The notes: generated by a model not told the origin, from the letters alone. 64,000 nt of DNA from Lachnospiraceae bacterium (GCA_015057365.1 SVEN01000009.1:1-64000); one strand, 5' to 3'; counted from the first letter of the stretch, positions 6,585 through 16,227 are shown. Program-made: numbers and translations.

Positions 6585-6980
6585 ATGGATAGAGTAGTAA
6601 ATCACGAGATTGTAAACGAGTATCGTTCTTACCGGCAGATTGCCGAGGCCCGTCGCAGCATGAAGCGTAAAGCTGTTTTACAGAAGGTTGCCATTGCTGT
6701 GCTTAGCATTGCGGTCATTGTTCTTGCCATTTTACTGTTTGCACCGTCTGCCCAGGCAGAGGCTGAGAGTACCGTTACTTATGAGAAGCGTATCGTTTCC
6801 GTACGTGTTACGGAGAATGACTCCCTCTGGAAGATTGCGGAGCGCTTTTATTGCGAGGAGAAGGAGAGTATCCCTGAGTTTGTCCGTTCCATCAAGGAGA
6901 CAAATCATTTAGAGAGCGACACCATTTATCCGGATACCTATCTGGTGGTTCAGTACTACGTAAAAAAGACGCTGTCTTAG
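6585..6980 (+). CDS. yneA: YneA-like LysM protein, probable SOS division inhibitor
   Basis: 131 residues from the ATG at 6585, 7 nt after SD AGGAGG (6572-6577); the ATG at 6579 is too close to the SD. Layout: a basic cytoplasmic start, one membrane helix (about 33-55), then a LysM domain (RVTENDSLWKIAERFY to DTYLVV). This is the arrangement of YneA, which delays cell division during the SOS response. The position opposite lexA under LexA boxes strongly supports that role. Similarity to characterised YneA was judged by layout only. Confidence 0.75.
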   Translation: MDRVVNHEIVNEYRSYRQIAEARRSMKRKAVLQKVAIAVLSIAVIVLAILLFAPSAQAEAESTVTYEKRIVSVRVTENDSLWKIAERFYCEEKESIPEFVRSIKETNHLESDTIYPDTYLVVQYYVKKTLS

Positions 6981-7024
6981 TCCTTTCCGACAAGCCAACG
7001 TCTCTTACACCTACTCGTTATCCT

Positions 7025-7765
7025 TTATTTTCTTCTCGAACCGTTATCCGCCTTTTTCCAGGCCGGTAACGTGCCGTCGGTAATCGCATGGAACATCCGC
7101 TCCTTGGAGCCTTTATATTCCTCGTTTAAGTGTTTTACCAGGTCCTTGGTATCGGCCCGTTTGGTCAAGCCGTCCGCCGGACACGGGTTCTTCTTTACCG
7201 GAAGATTGTACTTATGCTGAAAGCCTATGATATCTGCCTCTTCCACATAGATTAACGGGCGTATCAGCGTAATGTCCGAGCGGTCCAGATAGGTCACGGG
7301 AGAGAAGCAGTTGTATCTTCCTTCATATAACAAGGACATCAGCATTGTCTCTATGACATCGTCCTTATGATGAGCATAGGCCGACTTGTTACAGCCCAGT
7401 TCCTTGGCTTTATCGTTAAAGGCTCCCTTCCTAAGCTTTGCACATAAGGAACAGGGATTGCTTTCTTCTCTAACATTAAAAATCACGTCCCCGATTTCCG
7501 TCTTCTGTACATAATACGGCACCTGTAGTTCCTCACACAGAGCTCTGATTTCACTCAAATCAAAGCCTTCAAATCCCAAATCTACGGTAATCGCACACAA
7601 TTCAAAAGGATTCGGATAAAACCGTCGCAGTCCCGCCAAAGCATAGAGCAGTGCGAGGGAGTCTTTTCCTCCCGAGATACCGATTGCGATTTTATCTCCC
7701 GGCTGAATCATCTGATAATCATCCACCGCTTTTCTTGTATAGCTGAGTAGTTGCTGCAACTTCAT
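7025..7765 (-). CDS. ttcA: TtcA-family tRNA 2-thiolation enzyme
   Basis: 246 residues of the PP-loop ATPase superfamily. The pyrophosphate-binding SGGKDS motif is at 31-36. Cysteines at 105 and 108 (CSLC) plus 195 (NPCPADG) match the three that hold the 4Fe-4S cluster in TtcA, which puts sulfur on cytidine 32 of some tRNAs. HHKDD near 132 is also typical. Whether the tRNA target is the same in this organism is inference. The gene converges on the yneA-like gene and has its own promoter. Confidence 0.85.
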   Translation of the reverse strand: MKLQQLLSYTRKAVDDYQMIQPGDKIAIGISGGKDSLALLYALAGLRRFYPNPFELCAITVDLGFEGFDLSEIRALCEELQVPYYVQKTEIGDVIFNVREESNPCSLCAKLRKGAFNDKAKELGCNKSAYAHHKDDVIETMLMSLLYEGRYNCFSPVTYLDRSDITLIRPLIYVEEADIIGFQHKYNLPVKKNPCPADGLTKRADTKDLVKHLNEEYKGSKERMFHAITDGTLPAWKKADNGSRRK

Positions 7766-7824
7766 ATCTTATTCCTTTCCAATCTTTTCCTCAGATTCTA
7801 AGATATAGTACTTTTGGCATATCA

Positions 7825-7853
7825 ACTATACCATATCATGCGGTTTTTGACAA
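7825..7853 (-). promoter_or_regulatory. ttcA promoter
   Basis: On the minus strand, TTGTCA (7853-7848), a 17-nt spacer and TATAGT (7830-7825), about 60 nt before the ttcA start. Confidence 0.6.
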
Positions 7854-7965
7854 GTTTTTTCTTCCCAAAAGGTGTTTTGACACACTTATAACACTTTTCT
7901 TTTTTACAATGAATCCGTACGAATGAACTTATGGGATTCTTAGGAAAGGCGGTTTACTTTTTTCT

Positions 7966-10416
7966 ATGAAAAGAACAAAAGACAATTTCCGGTATAGAAA
8001 ATTATTACGATGTGTTCTGAGCGGTGTTTGTATGGCCTCCCTTCTTTTTTCGGGAGTAATGCATCCCACTGCATACACTGCAAATGCTGCGGTAATATCC
8101 GTACATAACTACGTTACCGATGACACAATTTCATATTCCGGCAAAACAGTCCTCTATAAAGTGGATGGTTTCCTTTTAGAGTCTGCACCACCGGGTCTGA
8201 TTTTATCAAACGGAGCTGCCGTCGGTCCTTTTTACGAAGTATTTAGCGAGACTTTAGGCGCAAAGACCGATTATGTATTCGGCCGAACCAGGTTTACGCT
8301 TTCTTACGGACCACACACAATTGAAATGTCGTTAGGGAACCGTGAAGCTATCGTAAACGGTACCAAATGCCTAATGAATAACGCACCGTTTGTGTATTCC
8401 TTCGGTGATTCTAATGAAAAGCATCTTTACGTACCGACCCGTTTTGTAGCAGAGACGTTCGGTTTTGAATATACCTGGAATGAGGTGGCCTCTACAGCAA
8501 TTATTCGACGGGCCAATATCATTTATGATGGTACCGAGCGGATAAAATACAGTGGTGACACGCCGACATTCTGGTTACAAGACCGTCCGATTACACATAA
8601 GGATTATCCGGGATATATTCTTGATAATACGGTATTGTTTTCTGCAGAGAAGTACATAAAAGACACCGGCCTGGCTTCCTATGCTTACGCAGAGGGCAGT
8701 GGTCTGATTCTGTTTAAGACAGGAGATCGCATGGTTCGTCTGGTTTTAGACAGCCCGATTGCATATATTGATAATGATGCTTACCTTTTATCCACAGTAC
8801 CTCGTTTGATTACTCCACCGGAGGCTGCCAAAGCAAGTGTATATATTCCTGCGGAATTTGTATTAAAAGCCTTGGGATATACGGTCAATTATGATTTATC
8901 AACCGAAGTATTTCAAGTTTCCGGAGAACTCCCGGAACATAATTCCGGAGATTCTGATATTCCGGAAACCGGAGAATCGGCAGAACAAGATACAATTATA
9001 GAAATTTTACCGGATACCGCATCCTACGGTTCCTGTTTATTTACATATGAAACGCACGAGCAGATTAAGAAGTATTTTACCCAACAGGATTATCGCGTAC
9101 CCGAAGCTTTTTCCGCATACTCTTGTCTGAATTCCGACGCCTTATATTTAAAGGGTGTGGACAGCAGTAACCTTCAAATCACAGACAAAGCGGATGTGCT
9201 GGAGCTCACGATTTCCGACTTTCACAATCCTTACAACGGAAAAGTGAATTTCAATCCGGATGCCGCATTTTTAAATTATTGTTATATAAGCGGCTCGGAT
9301 TCAATTAAAATTATCATTATCAAAAACAAAGAATTGCATTACTATACCTATTCCGTGCCGGATGGCTGCGTCATACATTTTACGGACAGTAACGGTATGT
9401 ATGAGGATTATTTACGCTTTACGGAGCAAAACAACGCATTCTCTCCGGATACGGATACCGGTACCGATACCGAGTCAAATTATACGGATGTGTTTGAAGG
9501 AGCGGACTTATCGGAGTATTTGCCGGATGCAGTCTTTACCAGAGACCATTTTGTAATTCGTCTTCCTGAGAATATTGCAAAGGGGGCAATTACCGATACC
9601 GACGAGTACGGTAAGAACCGATTTACTATAGCCATCCCGGGCAATCATATGAGTTTTCTCTCGGAGCAGGATTACTATAATCCGGTATCTACCTTAAAGA
9701 ATGTGCAATTCAGTTACAAGGTAGCAAACGATACCACAATACTTACCTTTCATACCACCAAAATCCAGGGTTACCAATTTACGGTAGCCGATGATTTCCT
9801 GGCAGTAAAAATCGCAGATCCAAAGGAAATTTATGACAAGATTATCGTCCTGGATGCGGGACACGGTGGGATTGATCCCGGCACACTTCGCGGAAGTGTG
9901 TATGAAAAAGACGTAAATTACAACGTAATTAATGTGTATGCAAAAGAGTATTTTAAAGATTCCGATATCAAAGTATATTTTACCCGTACCACGGATACGA
10001 AGATTGCCCTTGAGACAAGAGCGGCCTTTGCCGCCACTGTCGGTGCCGATTTATTTATCAGTTTCCATGTGAACGCTCATTCCAATTCTTCTGTCAACGG
10101 TACCGGGGTTTATTACTCCAAATCAAACAATACTTTTGCGGAATCGGGACTTCGCAGTTCAATTTTAGCTACCGAAATCGGCAACCGTTTATCAAGTGCA
10201 TGGGGCACCAAAAATAACGGAATATTAACCGATAAATTCGTTGTAATACATAACAATACCGTTCCGGCGGTTTTAGTGGAATGTGGATTTATTACCAACA
10301 ACAAGGATTTTGAAAAAATCAAGAGTTCTTCGTATCAAAAGAAGGCTGCCAAAGCTTTATATGATGCGGTTACCGAGATTTTTGAAACATATCCGACCAA
10401 ACGTATAACAAGATAG
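7966..10416 (+). CDS. Secreted N-acetylmuramoyl-L-alanine amidase with stalk domains
   Basis: 816 residues. A signal peptide (about 1-42, ending TANAA) is followed by two copper-amine-oxidase-N-like repeats (YVPTRFVAETFGFEYTW near 150; YIPAEFVLKALGY near 293), an acidic linker, AMIN-like beta regions and a C-terminal Amidase_3 domain (about 620-812). Zinc and catalytic motifs are LDAGHGGIDPG, YEKDVNYNV, SFHVNAH and VLVECGFI. It cuts the amide between MurNAc and the stem peptide in the cell wall. The only SD candidate (AAAGGCGG) is about 15 nt from the ATG, longer than usual. The next gene follows after 10 nt. Confidence 0.9.
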   Translation: MKRTKDNFRYRKLLRCVLSGVCMASLLFSGVMHPTAYTANAAVISVHNYVTDDTISYSGKTVLYKVDGFLLESAPPGLILSNGAAVGPFYEVFSETLGAKTDYVFGRTRFTLSYGPHTIEMSLGNREAIVNGTKCLMNNAPFVYSFGDSNEKHLYVPTRFVAETFGFEYTWNEVASTAIIRRANIIYDGTERIKYSGDTPTFWLQDRPITHKDYPGYILDNTVLFSAEKYIKDTGLASYAYAEGSGLILFKTGDRMVRLVLDSPIAYIDNDAYLLSTVPRLITPPEAAKASVYIPAEFVLKALGYTVNYDLSTEVFQVSGELPEHNSGDSDIPETGESAEQDTIIEILPDTASYGSCLFTYETHEQIKKYFTQQDYRVPEAFSAYSCLNSDALYLKGVDSSNLQITDKADVLELTISDFHNPYNGKVNFNPDAAFLNYCYISGSDSIKIIIIKNKELHYYTYSVPDGCVIHFTDSNGMYEDYLRFTEQNNAFSPDTDTGTDTESNYTDVFEGADLSEYLPDAVFTRDHFVIRLPENIAKGAITDTDEYGKNRFTIAIPGNHMSFLSEQDYYNPVSTLKNVQFSYKVANDTTILTFHTTKIQGYQFTVADDFLAVKIADPKEIYDKIIVLDAGHGGIDPGTLRGSVYEKDVNYNVINVYAKEYFKDSDIKVYFTRTTDTKIALETRAAFAATVGADLFISFHVNAHSNSSVNGTGVYYSKSNNTFAESGLRSSILATEIGNRLSSAWGTKNNGILTDKFVVIHNNTVPAVLVECGFITNNKDFEKIKSSSYQKKAAKALYDAVTEIFETYPTKRITR

Positions 10417-10426
10417 GAGAGATTAT

Positions 10427-12199
10427 ATGAGATTTTTAAAGAGTATCAAATGGGCGCTGTTACTTGCAATTGTAGTGTTACTGGGCCTTGCCTTTCCTCA
10501 CCGGACACCGGCAAATGCCGCTGCGTTACATCTTTCCGTAGATTACGACAAGGGAACTCCAAGTCAATCCCTGGAAATCAGAGTATCTGTAAACAGTTCC
10601 TCCGAGCTTACTATGTTTAAGTATACGGACAAACGTGTTGCAAACAGCAGACACTTTACGAACTACGAGAAAAACGGTACCGTACTCAAAGCAACCCCTG
10701 CAGGAGAGTATACCTTTACCGTAACTAAAAACGGATATTATTCCGTCTTTGCCTTAAACGAAAAAGGTGAAGAAGCCCTGATTACCTTTAAAATCAGAAA
10801 CATTGACAACACGGCACCGGAGCTTTCCGTCAGTGAAGAAAAGTCAGAAGATTACTACTTTGTGACCTTATCTGCCACGGATGATACAACTTCACGTTCG
10901 GTTGACATCCGCTATGTGGAAGGCGCATATGCGTCTTTAGATGATGCTGTCTGGAATGATGTTCCGTCTTTTTCCGACACAATAACCCTTCCGTTAAAGG
11001 AAGGCAAATACACCTTTGCCGCCACAGACGCGGCAGGCAATTCTCATATTGTCATCCGTCGTTTCGGAGAAAATATTGAGGCCGAAAAAGAATTTCGTGC
11101 AGTTTGGATATCTTATCTGGAGTTCAAATCCTCCGGCTACACAGAAAAAGAGTTCCGTAAGCATATTGAGACGATGTTTAATGAAGTATGCGAACGTAAT
11201 ATGAATGCGGTAGTGGTACATGTTCGTCCCTTCGGTGATGCCATGTATGAGTCCGATTACTTTCCTTGGTCCCGTTATGCCTCCGGCAAACAAGGAAAAG
11301 ACCCGGGCTTTGATCCGTTAGAAATCATGGTAGAAGAGGCTCATGCAAGAGGATTAGAGTTCCATGCTTGGTTAAATCCATACCGTGTTGCATCAAATTC
11401 GACTAATGTAAAGAATTTAAGCACTGACAATCCTGCAAGAATTTACCGTACCGACAGTTCCAAAAAGAATGACCGTTACGTACTTACTTACAGCGGTAAT
11501 TTGTATTATAATCCGTCCGTCAAGCAGGTACAAACACTGATTACCAACGGAATCAAAGAAATCGTCCGCAATTACGATGTAGACGGCATTCACTTTGACG
11601 ATTATTTCTATCCGTCGCTTGGTAAAAATTTCACAAGCAATTTCGATGCACCGGAATATGAAGACTACAAATCTAAGCAAATTGCGCAAAACAAAGAGTA
11701 TTTATCTATTGCGGACTGGAGACGCGAGAACGTAAATACCTTGGTAAAAAACGTATATTCCTCTGTAAAGAAGATTAATCCGGAGGTTGAATTCGGGATC
11801 AGCCCGGGCGGCTTTATGGATGCCTTAAAGGCAGACGATAAGTATTATGTGGACTTTGAAACATGGCTTGGCCATGACGGATATATCGATTATTTGTGTC
11901 CGCAGTTATATTGGAGCAATGATCACAGTGTTTACCCGTACAATGACATATTAGAGCGTTTCCTTGCCGTGCCGAAAAATCCGGACGTGAAATTCTACGT
12001 AGGCGTTGCTGCATATAAGGCCGGATTAAAAACCGAAGGAACCGCCTGGTACAAAGACAACAATGTATTACGCAACATGATTCGTTATGCAAGAAATACA
12101 GAGTCTGTAGACGGTTTTGTATTGTTTAGTTATAGATATTTGATTTCTAAAGAAAACAACAAAGCAATTATCAATATGTTTAAGGAACTGAACAAATAG
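10427..12199 (+). CDS. Secreted DUF187/GHL10-type glycoside hydrolase-like protein
   Basis: 590 residues. Signal peptide about 1-31 (ANAAA cleavage region), an N-terminal Ig-like or SLAP-like beta region (about 35-215), and a TIM-barrel domain of the DUF187 family (about 222-585). Supporting motifs are EFRAVWISYLEF, NAVVVHVRPFGDAMY, GLEFHAWLNPYRV, DVDGIHFDDYFYP and CPQLYWS. Members such as YngK-like proteins are thought to act on cell-surface glycans; the substrate here is unknown. SD AGGAGAG precedes the ATG. It is 10 nt after the amidase gene, so the two probably form a wall-remodelling operon. Confidence 0.85.
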   Translation: MRFLKSIKWALLLAIVVLLGLAFPHRTPANAAALHLSVDYDKGTPSQSLEIRVSVNSSSELTMFKYTDKRVANSRHFTNYEKNGTVLKATPAGEYTFTVTKNGYYSVFALNEKGEEALITFKIRNIDNTAPELSVSEEKSEDYYFVTLSATDDTTSRSVDIRYVEGAYASLDDAVWNDVPSFSDTITLPLKEGKYTFAATDAAGNSHIVIRRFGENIEAEKEFRAVWISYLEFKSSGYTEKEFRKHIETMFNEVCERNMNAVVVHVRPFGDAMYESDYFPWSRYASGKQGKDPGFDPLEIMVEEAHARGLEFHAWLNPYRVASNSTNVKNLSTDNPARIYRTDSSKKNDRYVLTYSGNLYYNPSVKQVQTLITNGIKEIVRNYDVDGIHFDDYFYPSLGKNFTSNFDAPEYEDYKSKQIAQNKEYLSIADWRRENVNTLVKNVYSSVKKINPEVEFGISPGGFMDALKADDKYYVDFETWLGHDGYIDYLCPQLYWSNDHSVYPYNDILERFLAVPKNPDVKFYVGVAAYKAGLKTEGTAWYKDNNVLRNMIRYARNTESVDGFVLFSYRYLISKENNKAIINMFKELNK

Positions 12200-12252
12200 A
12201 TGAAACTAATAGATGAAATTAATGATACCTGCTCTTTCGGTGTTATATCGAC

Positions 12253-12290
12253 ATCAAATTTCGTTAAACTATGGTTTAGCGCAATTTGAT
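12253..12290. repeat. 38-bp dif-like palindrome upstream of xer
   Basis: A 17-nt left arm (12253-12269), a TATG centre and a 17-nt right arm (12274-12290); 15 of 17 positions are complementary and one of the two exceptions is a G-T pair. No T tract follows, so it is not a standard terminator. The centre AAACTATGGTTT and the roughly 11-6-11 layout recall Xer recombination sites. It lies 84 bp before the recombinase start. A role as chromosome dimer resolution site or as a xer operator is inference. Confidence 0.5.
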
Positions 12291-12373
12291 AGAGAGCAAT
12301 TTAGTACTTCTCTTCACCATTGGCCCCGTCTATTTCTTTATTACTTGTTATTTTAACGGTTTTGGAGGTTTGT

Positions 12374-13429
12374 ATGGAACAACGTACCTATCACGAACAA
12401 ACAACAATTCAAAACACAAAACGTCTTCGCGAATTGATTTCGGATTTGCCGTCTTACGTCGCAACTTTTTTTCGTGGCATTGAACCGGTTACCGCATCCC
12501 GTACACGTATTGCCTATGCGTTTGATTTGCATGTTTTTTTTGAGTATATTTCTGCTACCAATCCGTTGTACCAAGGAAAGCCTTTAAAGGATATTGATTT
12601 TAATTTACTTACGCAATTAACTCCGATGGACATTGAGGAATACTTGGAATATTTAAAATTATATACGAACCGGGAAGGAAAAGAAATTACAAATAACGAA
12701 CGCGGAATCAAACGCAAACTTTCTTCTTTACGTACGTTTTACCGGTATTTTCATGCGAATCGAATGATTGACGAGAATCCGACGCTACAGGTCACTATGC
12801 CAAAGATTCACGAGAAAAATATTATACGTTTTGAACCGAATGAGGCCGCTGATTTCTTGGACCAGGTCGAAAGCGGCGCGCGCCTTACGAAACAGCAACA
12901 AGTACGTCATGAATCCAATAAATTGCGTGATTTAGCCCTTACCACATTACTTTTAGGTACCGGCATCCGTGTGTCCGAATGTGTGGGAATCGATATCAAG
13001 GATATTGATTTTTCCAGCGACCGTATCAATATTGTACGCAAAGGTGGCTATGAATCCTTTGTATACTTTGGGGATGAAGTCAGGGATGCCCTTCTCTCCT
13101 ATTACGAAGAAAGGAAAAAGCTTGTACCGAAAGAAGGACATGAAAACGCCTTCTTTTTGTCCAATCGTATGCAGCGTATCAGTGTTCGTAATGTGGAAGT
13201 TTTGGTAAAGAAATATGCCAGAGTTGTGACGACTGTAAAAAAGATTACACCACACAAATTGCGTAGTACCTACGGCACGGAGCTTTACAAAGAAACCGGT
13301 GACATATATTTGGTAGCCGATGTCCTCGGTCACAAAGATGTAAATACCACTCGTAAGCACTACGCAGATATTGAGGAAGAAAGACGTCGTAGCGCAAAAA
13401 ATGCTGTTACGCTACGCGAAAAAAAATAG
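12374..13429 (+). CDS. Xer-type tyrosine recombinase
   Basis: 351 residues from the ATG at 12374 (SD GGAGG 12364-12368). N-terminal SAM-like core-binding domain (about 30-140) and C-terminal catalytic domain. Active-site residues are visible: Arg199 (GTGIRVSE), Lys223 (VRKGG), His294 and Arg297 (HKLR), His320 (LGHKD) and the nucleophile Tyr330 (KHYADI). Length and the extra segment before the catalytic domain resemble single-recombinase systems such as XerS more than XerC/XerD (about 300 residues). No phage or transposon genes flank it, so a housekeeping role in chromosome dimer resolution is the favoured reading. Confidence 0.85.
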   Translation: MEQRTYHEQTTIQNTKRLRELISDLPSYVATFFRGIEPVTASRTRIAYAFDLHVFFEYISATNPLYQGKPLKDIDFNLLTQLTPMDIEEYLEYLKLYTNREGKEITNNERGIKRKLSSLRTFYRYFHANRMIDENPTLQVTMPKIHEKNIIRFEPNEAADFLDQVESGARLTKQQQVRHESNKLRDLALTTLLLGTGIRVSECVGIDIKDIDFSSDRINIVRKGGYESFVYFGDEVRDALLSYYEERKKLVPKEGHENAFFLSNRMQRISVRNVEVLVKKYARVVTTVKKITPHKLRSTYGTELYKETGDIYLVADVLGHKDVNTTRKHYADIEEERRRSAKNAVTLREKK

Positions 13430-13477
13430 TATAATTTGCTATGTAAGTAAGGCGACGGTATCTGCCTTGTCAAACGG

Positions 13478-13843
13478 TTACATCTTATAATCGTTGATGA
13501 TGCGTTCCAGCTCCATCACATCCGTCGGTGTTAATAACTGATTTTTCAAATATTCCACCAGGAAATTATTTAATGAACCGTTGTATACCTTGTCCAACAG
13601 AGCCTTTGTCTCAATATTCTGTACTGTCCGCTTGGAAATCAAAGCTTTACAAATAAAACCCGGATCTTCTCTCTTAACCGCCCCCTTCTCAATCAAACGG
13701 TTAATCACGGTATACGTCGTATTCTTTTCCCAACCGACATATTCCTTAATGATTTTAGAAATATCCTTTGCAGCCAATACCTTGTTGGACCAAAGTAATT
13801 CCATAATATTTAATTCACCTTCATGTAATCGAATATCGCCCAT
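13478..13843 (-). CDS. BlaI/MecI/CopY-family repressor without a BlaR partner
   Basis: 121 residues from an ATG with SD AAAGGGG; an upstream TTG at 13852 is disfavoured. N-terminal winged helix (GELNIMELLWSNKVLAAKDI, then a recognition helix with KNTTYTVINRLIEKGAV) and C-terminal dimerisation helices, as in Penicillinase_R proteins. Such repressors control beta-lactamase or copper genes. No BlaR1-like sensor protease or beta-lactamase is adjacent. A TACACCTGTA palindrome 27 bp upstream suggests autoregulation. Confidence 0.85.
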   Translation of the reverse strand: MGDIRLHEGELNIMELLWSNKVLAAKDISKIIKEYVGWEKNTTYTVINRLIEKGAVKREDPGFICKALISKRTVQNIETKALLDKVYNGSLNNFLVEYLKNQLLTPTDVMELERIINDYKM

Positions 13844-13869
13844 GAATTTCAACCCCTTTACACCAATTC

Positions 13870-13879
13870 TACACCTGTA
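13870..13879. promoter_or_regulatory. Candidate BlaI-type operator
   Basis: TACACCTGTA fits the TACA-NN-TGTA core bound by BlaI/MecI repressors. It lies 27-36 bp upstream of the repressor start codon; a second TACACC half-site is at 13859-13864. Confidence 0.45.
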
Positions 13880-14007
13880 ATATCTTTATCAGACATCATC
13901 GGTATCCGCATGTCTCGTTTTGAGTGACGGTGTAGTACTATTCTACCATATTAGAATTTAAATTGCAAGAGGAAGATTGAATTATTTGTCAAAAAAGGGC
14001 GTATGAC

Positions 14008-15231
14008 TCATTTGATACAAAAAACGGCATAAAACGGAATTTGTCTCATTACAGATGTAGAATAGAAATTTTCAAATCCGAATCTGAAATATTCCTCTCC
14101 GTTTTTTTTGTTTGCAGCCTGATACGAAGCAATACTCTTCGCTTTGCCGCTCGTTGAAATTCTAAGTTCTACCGCTGTCTCATGTCCGTTATCTTCAAGA
14201 ATAAAATCTACTTTTGCCTGGGCCTCAGATTCCCAAAAGCAGAGGGAATATTTACCGTTTGCTACCAAGGTCTGCATTACATAATTTTCTAAAACAGCCT
14301 TCTTTGTCTCTTCTGTTTCCGTACCGTAAAAGGCCGAAGATAACATTCCCACATCCGGCAAATACAATTTAAAGTGAGACTCTCTCTTCTGCTCGTTCAA
14401 ACGCAACACCAATCCGCTTCGAACCAAAGCATCGATACTGTCCTTATATAAGGCATAGGTCACACCTTTCCGAATTAAATTAAAACGAAACTTTTTGTTT
14501 TCTTTTTTTAGCTGCTCCGGTAATACCTGCAGTACCTGCAGGCCTTTTCCGGTTTCTTTTTCGTCATGCAAACTTTCCAAAACCGACTTCATTCTACACA
14601 TTACCGTATGATGTACTTCTGCCACATTATATACCGACTTCGACGAAATATACTCGTTTACCGCCGCCGGCATTCCACCAACAATCAAATACTCTTCAAA
14701 TAACGCCAGCAGCTCCTGATGTACAATATCCGGCACCGGTTTTGCATTTTGAAAATGTCCCTGAATAATATCGATGTACCAATCACTTCCGACTGCCGAT
14801 AGAAATTCGTCAAATCCCATCGGATAAAGTCTGCATACATAAAAACGCATAAGATCAACCGACTCCGATAATATCCCAGAAATCACGATTAACGGAACCG
14901 TAACGGTTTCTTCCAATGCTTTCCAAAGCAACGGACAAAAAGAAGCTTCATCCAAAATCACTATCACTTCCTCCAAGTACCGCTCATCCATCTGAAAATA
15001 AGCCGCAATAACCTCTGATATCAACGCTCCCTCTTCTATTCTATTTTCAAAAAAGAGCTTTGCGCCTTCATTCAATTCAAAATTTACATATAAATACTGC
15101 GGAAAATAGGAAGAAGCAAAGTCCATTGCCAAATATGTTTTTCCGGTCCCCTTTGTTCCAAGCAACAAAAACGGAACCTTCGTTCCGCTTTCTTTCCAAT
15201 CGATTAATTTTGTTACGGCATTACGTTTCAT
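14008..15231 (-). CDS. AAA ATPase with DUF4143-type C-terminal domain
   Basis: 407 residues. N-terminal ATPase with Walker A GTKGTGKT (25-32) and Walker B VIVILDEA (89-96), followed by the sensor-like VISGILSES segment and RLYPMGFDEFL, typical of the AAA_14/DUF4143 group. The C-terminal part (about 320-407, with KVDFILEDNGHETAVELR) resembles a nuclease-like fold. These proteins are common, often orphan, and of unknown role. It stands alone between rluD and the BlaI-type gene, on the same strand. Confidence 0.8.
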   Translation of the reverse strand: MKRNAVTKLIDWKESGTKVPFLLLGTKGTGKTYLAMDFASSYFPQYLYVNFELNEGAKLFFENRIEEGALISEVIAAYFQMDERYLEEVIVILDEASFCPLLWKALEETVTVPLIVISGILSESVDLMRFYVCRLYPMGFDEFLSAVGSDWYIDIIQGHFQNAKPVPDIVHQELLALFEEYLIVGGMPAAVNEYISSKSVYNVAEVHHTVMCRMKSVLESLHDEKETGKGLQVLQVLPEQLKKENKKFRFNLIRKGVTYALYKDSIDALVRSGLVLRLNEQKRESHFKLYLPDVGMLSSAFYGTETEETKKAVLENYVMQTLVANGKYSLCFWESEAQAKVDFILEDNGHETAVELRISTSGKAKSIASYQAANKKNGEEYFRFGFENFYSTSVMRQIPFYAVFCIK

Positions 15232-15303
15232 CTGTCGTAATCTCCTTCCCGATACCTATTCTTGCAAATCGTTCCAGACACGCTCCGTAAGCTTAAATAT
15301 ACA

Positions 15304-16227
15304 TTAAAATTGATTACGGAATTTTTCAATTAATTCATTAAAATAATCCGGACGGCCCGCAGCAAACTCCATATATTCTCCGCTGATTGGATGGTGAAAA
15401 CCAAGAACTCCCGCATGCAGCGTTTGACCGGTCAACTGGAACGGATCCTTTTTCGGCCCGTAAACCGTATCGCCTAAAAGCGGATGTCCCAAGCTTGTCA
15501 TATGCACACGAATCTGGTGGGTACGCCCTGTTTCAAGCTGACAAACGATATGAGAATACTTGGTTCCGAACTGCTCGATCACCTTATAGTTCGTAGCCGC
15601 AAATTTGCCGCGCAAAGGATTTACCATCATTTTCATACGTTCCTCCGGATTGCGGCTGATGAACGACTCAATATGGCCTTCCGGCTCTTTAAACACACCG
15701 TATACCAGCGCCTCATAGCGTCTGGTAATCGTATGTTCTTTAAACTGCTCCGCAAGATTACGGTGAGCCACGTCATTTTTGCATGCCACTATAATCCCCG
15801 TAGTATCCTTGTCAATACGATGTACGATTCCGGGACGCAAAATACCGTTAATTCCGGACAACGTGCCCTTACAATGATATAACAGACCGTTAACAAGTGT
15901 CCCGGTATAGTGTCCCGCCGCAGGATGCACTACCATTCCCTTTGGCTTATTCACAACAATTACATCATCATCCTCATACACAATATCAAGCGGAATCTCC
16001 TCTGCGTCCACCTCCAGTCCCTCGGGAGCCGGAATCAGAACCTTCACTTCATCGCCTTCTTTTACGAAATCCTTACAGCGGCCGGTGTTTCCGTTAATCC
16101 ACGCCCCTCCGCTTTCAATCAGCTTTTGTACGTAAGACCGGGATACCGAGGGATGATTCACCGCAATACATTTGTCCAAACGAAGTCCCTCATCGGATTT
16201 CGTTGCTATGAATTTGATTTCTTCCAT
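15304..16227 (-). CDS. rluD: 23S rRNA pseudouridine synthase, RluD/YlyB type
   Basis: 307 residues. N-terminal S4 RNA-binding domain (about 14-75) and PseudoU_synth_2 catalytic domain. The catalytic aspartate is Asp139 in VHRIDKDTTG; GRTHQIRVHM near 240 is the second family signature. The enzyme isomerises uridines in large-subunit rRNA. The start overlaps the end of lspA by 22 nt, so the genes are coupled; lspA-rluD adjacency is common in Firmicutes. RluD versus a related paralogue cannot be told apart from sequence alone. Confidence 0.9.
   Translation of the reverse strand: MEEIKFIATKSDEGLRLDKCIAVNHPSVSRSYVQKLIESGGAWINGNTGRCKDFVKEGDEVKVLIPAPEGLEVDAEEIPLDIVYEDDDVIVVNKPKGMVVHPAAGHYTGTLVNGLLYHCKGTLSGINGILRPGIVHRIDKDTTGIIVACKNDVAHRNLAEQFKEHTITRRYEALVYGVFKEPEGHIESFISRNPEERMKMMVNPLRGKFAATNYKVIEQFGTKYSHIVCQLETGRTHQIRVHMTSLGHPLLGDTVYGPKKDPFQLTGQTLHAGVLGFHHPISGEYMEFAAGRPDYFNELIEKFRNQF

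Noticed and set aside
9449-9476. Short GATACC-like tandem repeats in the amidase gene
   Set aside because: They encode the Asp-Thr-rich linker and look like ordinary linker coding, not CRISPR or regulatory repeats.
13440-13470. Hairpin AAGGC/GCCTT between xer and the BlaI-type gene
   Set aside because: Only five base pairs and no T tract; too weak to call a terminator.
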